Below, one piece after another: positions 25,201 through 36,887 of a stretch of 64,000 nucleotides of DNA; the first letter of the stretch is position 1; each line of letters opens with the position of its first letter. The position numbers and the translations under genes are program-made. The notes below the pieces were generated by a model. It was not told the origin of the DNA. It ran no database searches and was given only the letters and a program-made list of their open reading frames with translations. The stretch covers positions 1,458,501 to 1,522,500 of the forward strand of contig BRXU01000017.1 in NCBI GenBank assembly GCA_030267565.1, written 5' to 3'. This stretch comes from Pleodorina starrii. Lineage: Eukaryota > Chlorophyta > Chlorophyceae > Chlamydomonadales > Volvocaceae.

Positions 25201-26564
25201 TGAAAACAAGGCGCAGGCCGGCTGGGGTGAAAACAAGGCGCAGGCCGGCTGGGGTGAAAACAAGGCGCAGGCCGGCTGGGGTGAAAACAAGGCGCAGGCC
25301 GGCTGGGGTGAAAACAAGGCGCAGGCCGGCTGGGGTGAAAACAAGGCGCAGGCCGGCTGGGGTGAAAACAAGGCGCAGGCCGGCTGGGGTGAAAACAAGG
25401 CGCAGGCCGGCTGGGGGCGGGGCTCGAAAGGAGAACCGCAGCGAGGTAGGCGAGCCGACTCGCGGGGGTGACCTTCCGCGGCTCGTTCGCGCTCCCGTAC
25501 TGTACTGCACCGGCATCGAAGGAGGGCGTGGTCCCGGCACCATCACACGAACCAAACATGCCCACCTGCCCTCCCACCTGCCCGCCCACCTGCCCGCCCG
25601 CGTGCCCGCCCACCTGCCCGCCCACCTGCCCGCCCACCTGCCCGCCCACCTGCCCGCCCACCTACCTGCCCACCTGCCCGCCCACCTGCCCGCCCACCTA
25701 CCCGCCCACCTGCCCGCCCACCTACCCGCCCACCTACCCGCCCACCTGCCCGCCTGCCGTCTGCCTTTCGTGCGTCTCCCCTCCCCCCCTGCCCGCCACA
25801 TCCCGGGCGGGGCTCCCCCAGGTGGCGCTGCACGGCGGTGTGCCCATACTGAACGCCGCGCTCAAGGTGTCCAACCCGCAGACGTACGAGAACGCGTCGG
25901 GGGCCCTATGGAACGTGGGCCTGGACGTGCGGAACAGCCTGATGCTGCAGGTCAGGCAAGAGGAGGTGGTGGTGGGGGCGATGGTGGGGGCGGCGGACGC
26001 GGCAGGCGGGAGAGAGGCGGGCAGGGACCGGGGAGTTGCCGGCATGGCGGGCGGGCGCGTGAGTACCGGTAGTACCGTCGCCGTCGCGAGGGGGGCGCGG
26101 GCGCTGATTGAGGCGCCGCTGCCGGGTCGCAGCCGTCTGCCGCTGCGTGCACGTGCTCCAGATCGCCACAGGCGCGAGCAAGGGCTCTGAGCTGGGACCT
26201 GGGGGGCTGAGCTGCCTTTCGTTTGAAGTGTTCGGCTGATACGGTTCGACTGATGGCTGATACCGTGCTTCATGCCTACCGTCTACACAACTCGGTAGAC
26301 CTCCTCCTAGACCTCGGGCGCCCTCCGCTGACTGCCTTGGCGCCCGCCCTCCCGCACGTCTCTGCTGTGCAGGCCGCCGGCGCGCCGCCCTTCCTGGCGC
26401 GCCCCGTCCCGGAGCCCTGGCTCACCCGCGGCGGGGAGCTGGTTGGCAGCAGCGACAGCGACGACGACGACGAGGCGGGCGGCCCGATGGCGGAGCGCAG
26501 CTCACCGCGGGTCGATGCGGGCATGGGCGCCGGGCGGGACCGCGTGTTCCTCACCCAGCAATGA
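19215..26564 (+). CDS. Armadillo-repeat protein
   Basis: Twelve exons join in phase into 530 residues: 19215-19310, 19399-19479, 20184-20330, 21194-21301, 21643-21720, 22090-22329, 22899-22992, 23443-23628, 23742-23873, 24518-24627, 25822-25950 and 26373-26564. The start is MSKAAPKGKG. ARM-type helices recur, e.g. EEVFKAGICPLLHTLLERGD, ALPALVEVLKSD, ETSAESHVAEAAVAAGGVV and VALHGGVPILNAAL. Such solenoids are protein-binding scaffolds. A Lys/Pro-rich insert ends the exon at 22090 (MTKKKGSAARKKESSKQE), and another Lys/Asp/Gly-rich linker fills the whole exon at 23742 (residues about 344-388). The tail has an acidic SDSDDDDE run. It could be related to ciliary ARM proteins such as ARMC3, but I cannot confirm that. 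Intron 10 carries two tandem-repeat arrays. Confidence 0.75.
24674..25416. repeat. Perfect 27-bp minisatellite, 27 copies
   Basis: The unit begins CAGGCCGGCTGGGGTGAAAA and is 27 bp long. It repeats from 24674 to 25402, exactly 27 apparently identical copies (729 bp), then a partial 28th copy to about 25416. It lies in intron 10 of the armadillo gene. As 27 is divisible by three, it creates long artefactual ORFs in several frames on both strands, for example a repeated QAGWGENKA. Confidence 0.95.
25558..25755. repeat. CCCACCTGCCCG 12-bp repeat array
   Basis: About 16 imperfect 12-bp units (CCCACCTGCCCG, with CCTACC and GCGTGC variants) follow the 27-bp minisatellite in the same intron, ending about 65 bases before the exon at 25822. 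The strand is pyrimidine-rich. Confidence 0.85.
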
Positions 26565-28476
26565 AATGAGTGAAGCAGCTGGTGCGCTGTGTGCGATGCG
26601 GCGGGGCGGGGCGCCCGTGTGGGCCAGGGCCAGGCGTCGGCGCCGCCATTGCGGCGGTGGCGGCTGCAGCAAGCAGCAAGGCTACGGCTGTACCGATATT
26701 AGTAGTAGGGAGCATCAGCAGCAGGGGCCGCGGGAGCCGCACGGATCGGGCCTACACGGAAGGCGGGCGGCTGCGGCTGGGGACCGGCGGCGGCAGGAGG
26801 GACCTGGACCTGGACCGGCAGCGGCAGCGGCGGCGCAGTGGTGGCAGCAGCGGCGGCGACGGCTCTGGCAGCTGTTGTAGCGTTGCGCGCGCCACGGCGC
26901 CGGTGTCGCCCGCAACCAGGGCTGGCGGGGAAGGCAACGGCATCGCGCCGTGCACATGACGGCTTGGCTGATCGAGGGTTATTGTGGCTGTCATTGTCGC
27001 CCAGGAGGCCTGACCCGGCCTGACTTGAGTTGGGAGTAGTGGATCCCTCGCCCCTCACCCAGCTCGGCCCAGCTCAACACGGTCAGGCTGAGGGGGCTGT
27101 CCGCTGCAGAGGCTGCGGCAACTCCACAGCGGACGCTACCTGCTGCGGAATTTCCAACGGCGAGTAGGAGTAGGCACGGCGAGTAAGGGTAGTCCTGCGG
27201 GGATGGCTCGAGGGAGACCCAGGGGGTTACAGCGCTTCTTGCGGCCGGGCAGGAAAGAGGAGGGCCGGGCTGGCGTCTCTGGTAGTGATGTCGACCTGCA
27301 TGCTGACAGGAGCAGCGGTGTCGGAATGATCTGAGGCAGCAAACGAGGACTTGTGGACGATGTCGAAATAAAGAGCAAGGCCGGCTGGAATGAAGGCGTC
27401 TTGTGGTCGTCTTGGCCACCCCTGGAGCACCGGCAGTCGGCAGACCGGGCGGTCAGCGGGAAGGCATGACGTCATGGCAGCGAATGCGGGAGTGTGTGAT
27501 TCCACGTCGTTGTCTTGTGTTTGAAGCCCGTATTGCGTCGCGCCACCGGTGCGCTTGCGATGTATATGTATGTTTGTGGCTAGGCGCGCCGGACCGTGGC
27601 TAGGGTGAGCTTGCGACGGAGCTACGATTAGTCGGATGTAGTACGGCAGCCTGTACGGCATCGTTCGAGTGGGTTTTGGCCAGTGTGTGCCGGGCAATCG
27701 TCTCCTCATATTACGCGATGCTCTTTTCCTGCACGAGCCTACAGGATTTGCGTGATGTAGCTGTATGTTATCTGATACGGGAAAATTCCGACACTGCGAA
27801 ACTGTCGACGGCTGTTTTCCAAGACAGGGCCGCGCATTTGCTATCAGAGCATCCCCATGTTCATTCCAATGCAGACCTATCGACATATGTATGTATGACG
27901 GCATGGTTCAGGCGTTTTGTTGAGGTACTTATGGTGTACAGCAACGACGGGCGCTCGGTGCGTCGGTCAGCAGCTGTGGTACGGTATGCGCCCGTAATGG
28001 AATGTGCGGCGTCCAGGTATAGACCTTCATCTTTACGCAATAATCGGTCCAGGGCTCTAAACTGTCCTCTCGACGCCTGCGTGTGTGGACCGCAAATCTA
28101 TCCAGTCGATAAATACCTTGAAGCAGATTCAATCAGTCTTGGTATTGATGAATAAGTTGCGCTTGATGATCATGGATAAGTTGTCTGAAAAGATGCTGCA
28201 ACTTGCAAAAGTAGATAGATCAGGTTTTTCAGTCAAATGCCAACCCTGTCAATTGATACCGGTATCACCATCGTCAGTTAGCAGTTATATGTATTGTTTT
28301 GCCAAATGAAATGGAGACTGACCGAGCTGACGCAGGTATTCGTACGGCTCTCGAATCTCCACGCTGCGAACGACGCCGTCTGTATGTCATAGCGCTTGAT
28401 CACAATTTGTGTGGTCACCACTGCAACATTGTACCCATTCATTGCAGCCACCTCTTCGGCCCCTTGTCACTCGAAA
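26565..28476. other. Intergenic region between armadillo and cyclophilin genes
   Basis: This 1.9-kb spacer lies between two plus-strand genes and should hold the armadillo 3' UTR (GC-rich until about 27000) and the cyclophilin promoter (AT-rich from about 27700). No plus-strand TGTAA was found. A minus-strand ORF of 225 codons at 27227-27904 includes GLALYFDIVHKSSFAAS and is a weak gene candidate; the plus-strand ORF at 27676-28155 overlaps it. Confidence 0.5.
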
Positions 28477-31393
28477 ATGCTCACCCGAAACGTTGCGTCT
28501 CGCCCCATCGGCAGCCGAAGGACTGCCGGCAGAATGCACATGGTTTCCTCTCATGCCCTGAAAGCATTCCGGGCTGCACGCCGAGGGGCTGCAGTGGAGG
28601 TCCGTGCGTCCACCGAGTCCTCCGAGCCTCACATCGACCGTCGCGCGGCGCTGGCGATGGGCGCTGCCGCTGCTATTAGTGCAAATGCATTGTCTGCACC
28701 TAACAGGTACATGCCATGCCTCCTTGCACGTTGATCACAGGCATTACCTGACAGATCGCCATGCCCATCCCCTCACGCGATAGCACGTCAATGCCAACCT
28801 CTGGCCATTGTGCCGGAATGCGTTCAGTGCTTTCGCAGATGAAGAGCCAGTGGTGACCCAGAAGGTCTTCTTTGACGTGTCCGTCGGCGGGGCTCCCGTG
28901 GGTCGCATTGTGCTGGGCCTCTACGGCGACGTCGTCCCAAAGACAGTCGCCAACTTCGTGGCACTTTGTAAGGCTCCTTAGCTGCCAAATGCATCCCGCG
29001 GGCCGGCGCCACTTCCACGATATTCCGGGATTTCTGAATACGCACCAGCTGGGGGGGGGGGCCCTCTACCGCTGACGTTTTGACGCCCCTCTGTTTCCCT
29101 CCTTACCTTCTCCGCAAACGATTAACACCCGCGTCTTCACCGACCCCTTGATCACTCCCTCACAGCCACGGGGGAGAAGGGCTTCGGATACAAGGGCTGC
29201 ACCTTCCACCGCATCATCAAGAATTTCGTCATCCAGGTACAGCACCGTACGGTACTGCGTAGTACGGCGTATGGACCTGGACTTGGAATGGTGCAGCCCT
29301 GGGGACCTCGCCTCTGTGATTGCACGCGTGGACTGCTGCCATCCGCCACTGGCACCGCTGTGCTGCACTCGCTCGCAGGGCGGCGACTTCGAGCGCGGCA
29401 ACGGTACTGGCGGCTACAGCATTTACGGCAGGTACGGCGCTACGACACCACCCCTCAACCGCGCGGCTGGCGGCTGTGCTTGGGTCCGGCCCGATCCCGC
29501 GGCTCGTCCCATACGACAAATTTGAGGCCAGCGCCCTCAGCGTGGCTGATTGCTGTGCGCGTGCTCCGCCTGCTGGCACCTCCCCACACGGACGGCGGCG
29601 CCCTCTTCTCCTCTCCTCTCCGCTCCTCCCCTCCCAGGCGCTTCCCGGATGAGAACTTCAAGCTGCTCCACGCGCCAGGGGTCCTGTCCATGGCCAACGC
29701 AGGTACGGCATACCATGATGACGGTTGGTTGGGACGGTGTACGGCACTGTTGCAAGGCGACTGCTGGCCTTTCGCCCGCGCAGCAGACCTACCTCCAAAT
29801 CCCCCATACGCCTTGAGCTGAGTAGCACGCTTTGCCCTCCCCGCTCTCGCCTCCGCTCCCTCCCCCCCCCCGCTGCGCAGGGCCCAACACCAACGGCAGC
29901 CAGTGAGTGGGGATATGTCGTACTCTCATTGTATTGCCGTATGGGCGGGATGGGGGGCTATGCGTGGCCCCAGCCAGCTGTAGAGGGCGAGCAACGCAGT
30001 ACCGCCGTATACCATGAGAACTTGAGAAGTCATGATGCCCTTGACGTGTGCCACACTGGCACTCTCCCATCCGTTTGGCGAGATCTGGAAACCACAGATC
30101 GGCTGCCGGTCGCGCCTCGTCGCCAACTGCCGGGGCATGACATGACGCGTGGCCGCTCGCGGTCTTGACTTGCAGGTTCTTCATTACGACGGTCGACACG
30201 CCCTGGCTGAACGGCCGCCACGGTGGGACATGTCCTGGGTTTGGTTTCGGGGCCTGTGGGCGCGGGTGAAGGGGCGCGAGGGGCACCGGATGTGCGCATA
30301 AGGCCTTCGGGTGCTGCAGGGGCCTCAGGAAGTGCCGCCGGCCGGGGAGCCCGGTCAACGCGCGGAGACTTCACCGGGCTCCCGTTGGTATTGGTGTTGA
30401 CCGCGTGAAGGCCGGTGAGCAACGGTGGGTCTTATCCCACCTACAGGCCGAGACCTGGAGAGGGGGACGCCTCAACTGGGTGGCCCCTCAACAGGCTCTG
30501 CGGCGTTGCACCCACGGGGGCTGCGAAAGGCGAAGTACAAATGCCCCGCTCCCCCCCTGCAAAGGCCTCTAGGGCTGGCCGTTCCCGTTCTCTCGTCGCT
30601 CCTCGGGCCGTTCCCGGCCGTTCTGCAACCGCCCAGACCTTTCCCCGGGAGCCCTCCTCTCCTACGTCTGACTCCCGACCTCCTGCCACGATGGTACGGC
30701 AACGGTTTGTGTACGACAGTGGTGTTCGGCCGAGTGCTGGAGGGCATGGACATCGTCAGCGCGCTGGAGAACGTGCAAGTCGATCGGAGCGCCAGGTGGG
30801 GTGGGCTGGGGTGTAAGCAAAACGATACCGCAGCGGAGGGGGTAGGGTGGGGAAGTGTGGGGGAGTGTGACTGCCGCAGAGAGGTAAACCGGACCGTCGT
30901 ACTCGGGAGGTTCCGGAGCAACGTTGAGAGGCTCGCAGCGTTTCGGCGGCGCCCCGTGGGCTTGCGTGGTGGTGGTGGTGGTGGTGGTGAGGCTGCTCGC
31001 CCGTCCGTCGTGAAGGCTGGGCGGTTGTCCACCTGCCCCTGCCCCTGCCCCTGATCTGCCTCAGCGGGAGGGCCCTCTCTGAGACTGCTACGGAACGTCG
31101 CGGCCTCTTGCTGCTGCTGCCTGTCAATCGTTACCAAGGCATCCCTCGCCTCGCCTCGCCTCGCCTCGCCTCGGGGCGGGCGGGCGACCATCTAAAGCAC
31201 ACCTGAATGACACGCCCGGCGTGCATGCTCGCTGGGAGGCACGCTGCGGATGCACCAAGCAATGAATCAATCAACCCCCGTGCCCCCAAATCCCGTGCTC
31301 CCCTTCCCCATTGCCACCCGACCGACCGACCGACCCATGGGTCGCAGGCCCACGCAGTCGGTGGTCATCGACAACTGCGGCCTGGTGCCGTGA
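28477..31393 (+). CDS. Thylakoid-lumen cyclophilin (peptidyl-prolyl isomerase)
   Basis: Nine exons join in phase into 249 residues: 28477-28706, 28828-28967, 29166-29236, 29379-29431, 29638-29702, 29881-29902 (22 nt), 30176-30222, 30720-30795 and 31348-31393. Residues 1 to about 80 look like a bipartite chloroplast targeting sequence: a basic Ser/Ala-rich part, a twin-arginine [12 protein letters not shown] hydrophobic core, then AFA before DEEPVV, a lumenal cleavage site. The mature part is a single cyclophilin domain with [40 protein letters not shown] and PWLNGRHVVFG. The active-site Arg, Phe, Gln, Ala, Trp and His are present; the usual Met after the first Phe is Val. It catalyses proline cis-trans isomerisation, presumably aiding folding of lumenal proteins. 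It resembles plant CYP20-2-type enzymes. Confidence 0.92.
31141..31178. repeat. CCTCG pentamer repeat
   Basis: A short run of CCTCG/GCCTC pentamers in the last intron of the cyclophilin gene. Confidence 0.8.
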
Positions 31394-32842
31394 GGAGCTT
31401 GTCTATAGGGCCCGTCTGGCGCTTCGTGCTAAATCTGGTCCGTGTCCTTGTCCGCGCCTCCGCGGTCCGCGGTCTTGCCACATGGCGGCACTACACCGAC
31501 ACCACCGTGTGGCGCAGCACCGGCCGCTGAACTGGGGGGTTTGGGGGGCGGACAGCGCGGCTGCCTCGGGGCGAGGCGCGGCGCGGGAAACCACTCGGCT
31601 GCAGCGCAGCGCAAGTACGACCCGTGTGCCTTGCCCAGTTGTCCGGTGCGGTGCGGTGTCAGCAGGCTCAACACAGCCCCTGGAACCGAACTTTGAAGCG
31701 ACCAAGTGTGTGGTTCCATATCTCGGTCGTTGAGATGGAAGGGCGGCAAAGGGGCCCGTTGGGCTCGTTTCCAAGGGGTCGTGGGAGGGAGGGGGACTGG
31801 CGATGCGCTCCCGGGGGTACGGTACTTTGCCAGGAGCCGGGCTGGGGGCCGTCCTCAGCGTCCTCACCGTGACTCAAACGACGCGAGGCAAATCAAACCA
31901 AATTGCGAAGCTTCTTCGAGGTTTGGTTGCCTGGAGTATTGCATGCATCCTGCATGGACCGGACCAGCGCCGCCAGGGCCGCTGGGTGGCTCGGTGGCTG
32001 GCTGGAAAGAGGTACCGTATGCGGTGCTTGGACGCGGCGGGGCCCTTCGGCTTTCCTGCACGCGGCTCCCCCCAGTCCTCGTTGGCAATGATACGAGTGA
32101 GGCTTGCAAGAGTACTCGGGCTCCTGGCTTCGTCGGTGGGTACCGTAGTTCCAATTGGGGAGCGTCTGCAGAGCCGCCGCCGGGGTGACTGGTGGGCTGG
32201 CGCCGGCTTGGTGCGTGTTGGTGTGTTGGCTACGGTATGTGGATGCGGTTGTACAGGTGCAGTACGGTAGTACGGCAACCATGAGTCATGCGGACCGAGC
32301 ATCGAGGCGACCGCAGCAGCTGACAAGGGGTTGTTGTGCTTGGAGCAGGTTGCTCGGAATTTCGAAAGGGGCACGGACAGCTGGGTGCGGGTGAACACGG
32401 GGTGTCTGCCATGCGGGTGGCACCACGCCGCCAGGGACCAGCGGACAGCGTTGACAGGCAGCGCTCACGCATCACGATACGCTAGTGGTTGTGATGAGTG
32501 CAACAGCAGCTGCTACGATTTGGTAGTGATACGGCTGTTACGTTGAAGTGGCCCCCAGACCTTCGGTAGGGTGCGAGGAAGCCACTGCTGCGATAGACAC
32601 CGCTGAAAAATCCGCTACACCCGAAAGGTGCCTCAACTCGTAGCGCCCGTGAACGGAACAACCCCCCCAACCCAAACCAGACAGGAACACTGCGCGCGCC
32701 GCCCCCGTCAGTACATCGACGGCGCACCCAACGTCGTGTTGGACTCAATGCTGCTAACGTAGTAAAGACGAAACCGCAATGAATGAGTACCGTTACTGAA
32801 GGCAACAACATCGGGGAGGGGCGGAGGCGGCTCCTTGTTGTG
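31394..32842. other. Intergenic region between convergent genes
   Basis: This 1.4-kb spacer lies between the 3' ends of the cyclophilin (+) and phosphatase-like (-) genes. It should contain both 3' UTRs and is rich in GTACGG-type words (e.g. around 32260-32275). I saw no TGTAA in either orientation and no coding signal. Confidence 0.55.
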
Positions 32843-35562
32843 CTAGAACGACGGCAGGGCCTCCGGATCCACTCGTCCCGACAGCATGGGCGGCACCAGC
32901 CACGACGTGGGGCCCATCGTCCGCACTCGGGACCGCAGCGCCGGACCCAGAGCCGCCGCCGCCGGCGGTGGCGCCGACTCGGCCGTCGACGACTCTGCCG
33001 CCGCGCCGCTCTGCTCCTGCTCCCAGTCCGTCCGTCCGTGCGTGCGTGCGTGGGACATGAAACACGGCAAGAGAGAAGTACGGCATCAGACTCAGGGCTC
33101 GAATCGGGCGCGGCAGGCTTCAAAGCGTCGGGTGCGTGCTGCCGTCCGATACCGCCTCCGACACCCGCTACGTGCACAACTTGATGCGTGTAGCGACCTC
33201 ACATACCCGAGAGCCGAGACTCGCCGTCCTTCCTCGTGCTGCCAGTGCTGGAGGTTCAGAAGGTACACAGCGCGGCACACAGAAAAACAAACAGCGCAGT
33301 GCATTGCACGCGCGGCGGCACCTGCCCGGCCCCCAGGCACCCCTACCAGCCACCCCCACCATCCCGCCCCACCTGCAGTTGCAGCTCCTGCAAGAAGGCC
33401 ACCAGTCCGCGACAAGACTCCCGGATGGTGCGCGCCGCTCGCAGCACTGCCCGCTGCACGTGTTAGGGAGGGGTATGTGTGTGGGGGTCGTTGGCTGGTA
33501 GTTGAAAGCAACGGTACGGGAGGGTAGGTAACACAGTCAACTGAAGTCGTCGCTCCAGGTCGCTCACTCGGCAGTGGATGGCGGTTTTGGGGCGCAACGT
33601 CGCTCACACGGTCGGGCGGGGCAGCAGCCATGCGCCCATGCCATGCCATGGACACTCCGAGTCGAGCAACGGCACGGCGGAATCGACGGGTAGATGGCCC
33701 AGAAGGCCGTGACCCGTGGGTCAGACTCACTCGCATGAACGCAACAAACGCGGCACTGCAAATCAGGTCCATACGTCTTCATAGTGGACAAGGGACGTGA
33801 GCGTGGCAAGAGTGGTGTTTGAAATGGACTGAGCGATGCCCTTCCTGACGACACAGGGCAGCCGGAAGAGTCCGCAGAGCCGCACGCAGGGTACGTCAGC
33901 CCGCGCATTCCGTACGGCACTCACCTCCTCCTCGTCCCCGCCCAAGTTGCCGTACAGCGGGTCCTCGATGTCCACCTCGTCGCCCTCGCTGCCGTACTGT
34001 GGCGCCGACCCGTCGGCCACCGGGTCGGCGATGAACTCGCCGAGGCGCCGTACCTTGTACGAAAATTGCGTCGTGCGATTGATCAGGTCAAAGGACGAAA
34101 CCTGCGGGCAACGGGGCAAGGCGGGCGGGCGGCCAGCAAAGCTGGTTACGCAGCTGGAACATCTTTTCACCACATCTTCATTCTAGCAACGACGTCTCCA
34201 CCTCTGCAACACATCTTCTTTTGCCATATCGACTCGCAACACCCGCGCAAACACCGCCACCCGCTCACCTCCTCACCTCCTCCTCACGCATTTTGCACGT
34301 TTCGGGCATCTCGACGCAAAATCCTCTATCCAACACCCTCCACCCAACACGCGCTTTGTCCGGGTGGTGATTGGCCCGATGGATGGCAACGTGGCCAAAG
34401 AATCGCGCAAAGGTACCGTAAAGGCTACGAACATGTCGATCCAGAAAGCATTACGTAATCATAGTCTGCCTGATTCGCCTGATTAGATTGGTCACAGGAC
34501 GCTCAGGTCCCGTCAACCACCCACCTCGCCCCACCTCGCCTCACCTCTCGCATGACGTCACCCGCCGTATATTTGTCCATCACCAGCAGCAAATCGTACG
34601 ACACAATATCCACTGCCGGGTCGAACAGCCGCGCCGCGTGGCCTGCCGGTGGCTCCAGCCCCAGCGCCTCCGCCGCCGCGACCGCCGCCGGTTCGGGTTC
34701 CTCGCCCAGGTTGTACGGCCGCGTACCCTGCACACCCGCCGGCACGCACAGCAGCAGCGTCTCATGAGAGAGCACTATCTCATCATCCGCAGTGGCAGCA
34801 GCGTTTCAGCGACACATGACGCGGCGCAACTTGAAAGGGCATTTGCGGTCGCTATTGCGGCAGTACAGTACGGGTATGGGTACGGTAGCTGTAGCATGCG
34901 CGTTGCGACATATGCGGTCACAGCCCACTGCCGACCGCCAGCCGTTGAACCTTTACCCTATACCTTCCTGGACCCTGGCCCCGCCCAACCCCGCCCTTGA
35001 CCCCTGGCCCAACCCAACCCCTCTCCATACCGTTACGGCCCACCGTGCAAGGGGCCCCCAACACACGTTAGCCGCTTCCGTGCCGTTCACCTCACCTGCT
35101 CCTCCATTGCCTGCCACCCCGCCCACCCGCCCCCATCCCACCCCACCCCACCCCACCCGCCCCCACCCCATCTCACGCATGTCGCCACCTCCACCAGCCC
35201 CGCCAGCCCAGCCTCCTGCAGCAGAGCACGCAGGCTCGCGGCGGCCAGCACCGAGCGACACACATCACTCTCGCTGATGAGCAGGAGGCACGCCTGGGGG
35301 GTGGGGGCGTGGGGGGTTTGGAGTGGGTCAATGGATTCGGGGGATCGGAGGGGCCCAAGAAGTCTCGGAGGGAGGGGGGCGAGCAACGGCCGCAGGCGGG
35401 CGAGCAAAAACACCGATGTCCCCCCCGCTGAACAGAACGACCTCAATGGCTGTGCGTGGCTGCGTGCACGCGACCGCTGCAGGGGAGGCGCCTGCAGCAG
35501 CAATTCGTTTGACCGCCCCAGACAAGTCGATCAGGTCGCTGATTGGTGAGGGGCGGACGCGC
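32843..35562 (-). CDS. Low-MW tyrosine phosphatase-like protein, catalytic Cys missing
   Basis: Exons consistent in phase: 35442-35562, 35177-35293, 34545-34727, 33925-34101, 33373-33453 and 32843-33016 (stop TAG). About 284 codons are visible. The exon at 35177 reads LLLISESDVCRSVLAAA, matching the LMW-PTP P-loop VCLGNICRSPxAE; the exon at 34545 gives SYDLLLVMDKYTAGDVMRE (family: ...FDYILAMDxxN); the exon at 33925 gives FSYKVRRLGEF and EDPLYGN, with the DP general-acid motif. In C-x5-R the nucleophilic Cys position is Ser. The last exon is a low-complexity tail ending in LPSF. The gene continues upstream: a coding-like stretch lies at about 35590-35710 (EPVIRTAPWDSERLRQQ), but no in-phase junction or ATG was found. 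Neighbouring MED12 is divergent. Confidence 0.65.
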
Positions 35563-36887
35563 CTGTGGCTTGTGCTCTTGCTGCCGTAGCCGCTCCGAAT
35601 CCCAGGGTGCCGTACGGATGACGGGCTCCACCACCAGACGCTCCACAGACTCCGTCAGCGGCAGTACGACACCGTCTCCGTGGCGGGCGTTCTGGTCGCA
35701 GCGGTACAGGAGGGTTGTGCGTGTTTTGGATGACGGTCGGTTAGGGAAACAGTTTTATCCGTGGGAGGGCTGTTGCAGGGACGCGGATTACGGCCAGCGC
35801 GGCAGAACGGCTGTCCTGCAAGGCAGGCCCCAAGGTGTTTGGGTTTCTGTCACGACTGAAAAGGATTGACGTCGTCAAGAGAAAGCACGTAGGCAGCATA
35901 GACCAGGGGGCGGTACCTTGCACCGGCCGTTACTCGCGTTGGGGGCGCTGGGGTGCACGGTTTAAGATTCCGTTTAAAGATCTTCACATTTTTCCTCTGC
36001 AGTCACGTATATGAGGGCGCTCTATACTGGTCTATTTGTTTGAGGTCCCTAAACTAGTACACCGTTATGCGCGGACGCTTTCCGTTGTCTGTCGCGAGCT
36101 TGAAACAACGGCCGCTTTACCGCTTGCTCGGTCGAGCAATTGCCTTGCTAAAATTCACATTCAGATGGCCCATCCGGTCGGGAAGGCCAGCATGCAAGGT
36201 GCTGTCCCGGCGAACAAGCGACCGCCGGTCGACACGGGACATTCGTGCACAATGCTGCAAGTCCTAGAACAAGCTCGCGTCACTTGCACTTTCACTTGCA
36301 TGGTTTAAGATACGGGAGTCGTAATGGCATTCATTACTAGGCAAAACCCGGTCCGTGCCACTGCGTGCACGGAGACGGACAGTCTGTCGTTCACGGGCTT
36401 ACCTGGTAGTTGCAACGGAAGTCACCTCTTTGGATGTGTGTAGAAGGCAAGGCTTGGCATGGGCGATGCGATGCTCTGGGCACCAACTCCCGGCAAGGAA
36501 AGGTTCCTCTCCGATAGCAGGCATCGTTCATTGTAAGCGCAGCACGCATGGTGGTTAAACCTTATAAAATGATTGTCAGCAAGGGCGAGTTGCTACTTGA
36601 GCGATTTGCCTATAATCAATTTTCTTGAACTGAAACCAAAAGTGGAGCCAATCATGGAAGTTGGTGCCAACCCAACGGCCTGCAAATGTTCCACCACGCA
36701 CTTCGCACGCCTCACCTCAGATATTTTACATAGAACACTAACATGGCAAGGCGCGTCGTTGTGGTTTTCTGAACCTACATCTTGACTAGAGGTAAATGAC
36801 TTGTATGACAATGCTTTAGTATCAAGACGTTGCGCTCCAGTTGCGTTGGAGCGCTGACTGGTGATTGCTTCAGCGGGGGGAGCTGCG
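35563..36887. other. Divergent spacer between phosphatase-like and MED12 genes
   Basis: The left part (to about 35925) probably still contains the 5' exon(s) of the phosphatase-like gene. From about 35940 to 36840 the DNA is AT-richer and should hold the MED12 promoter and 5' UTR. A CTTCAG at 36867-36872 just before the MED12 ATG may be the 3' end of a 5'-UTR intron. No other gene was recognised. Confidence 0.5.

Noticed and set aside
24526..25801. Very long ORFs (300-500 codons) of repeated QAGWGENKA, RRPAGVKT and similar on both strands
   Set aside because: They are produced by the 27-bp tandem repeat, whose length is a multiple of three. The region lies between two well-phased exons of the armadillo gene.
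27227..27904. 225-codon minus-strand ORF between the armadillo and cyclophilin genes
   Set aside because: Some stretches look plausible, but an ORF on the other strand overlaps it, no domain is recognised and no splice partners were found.
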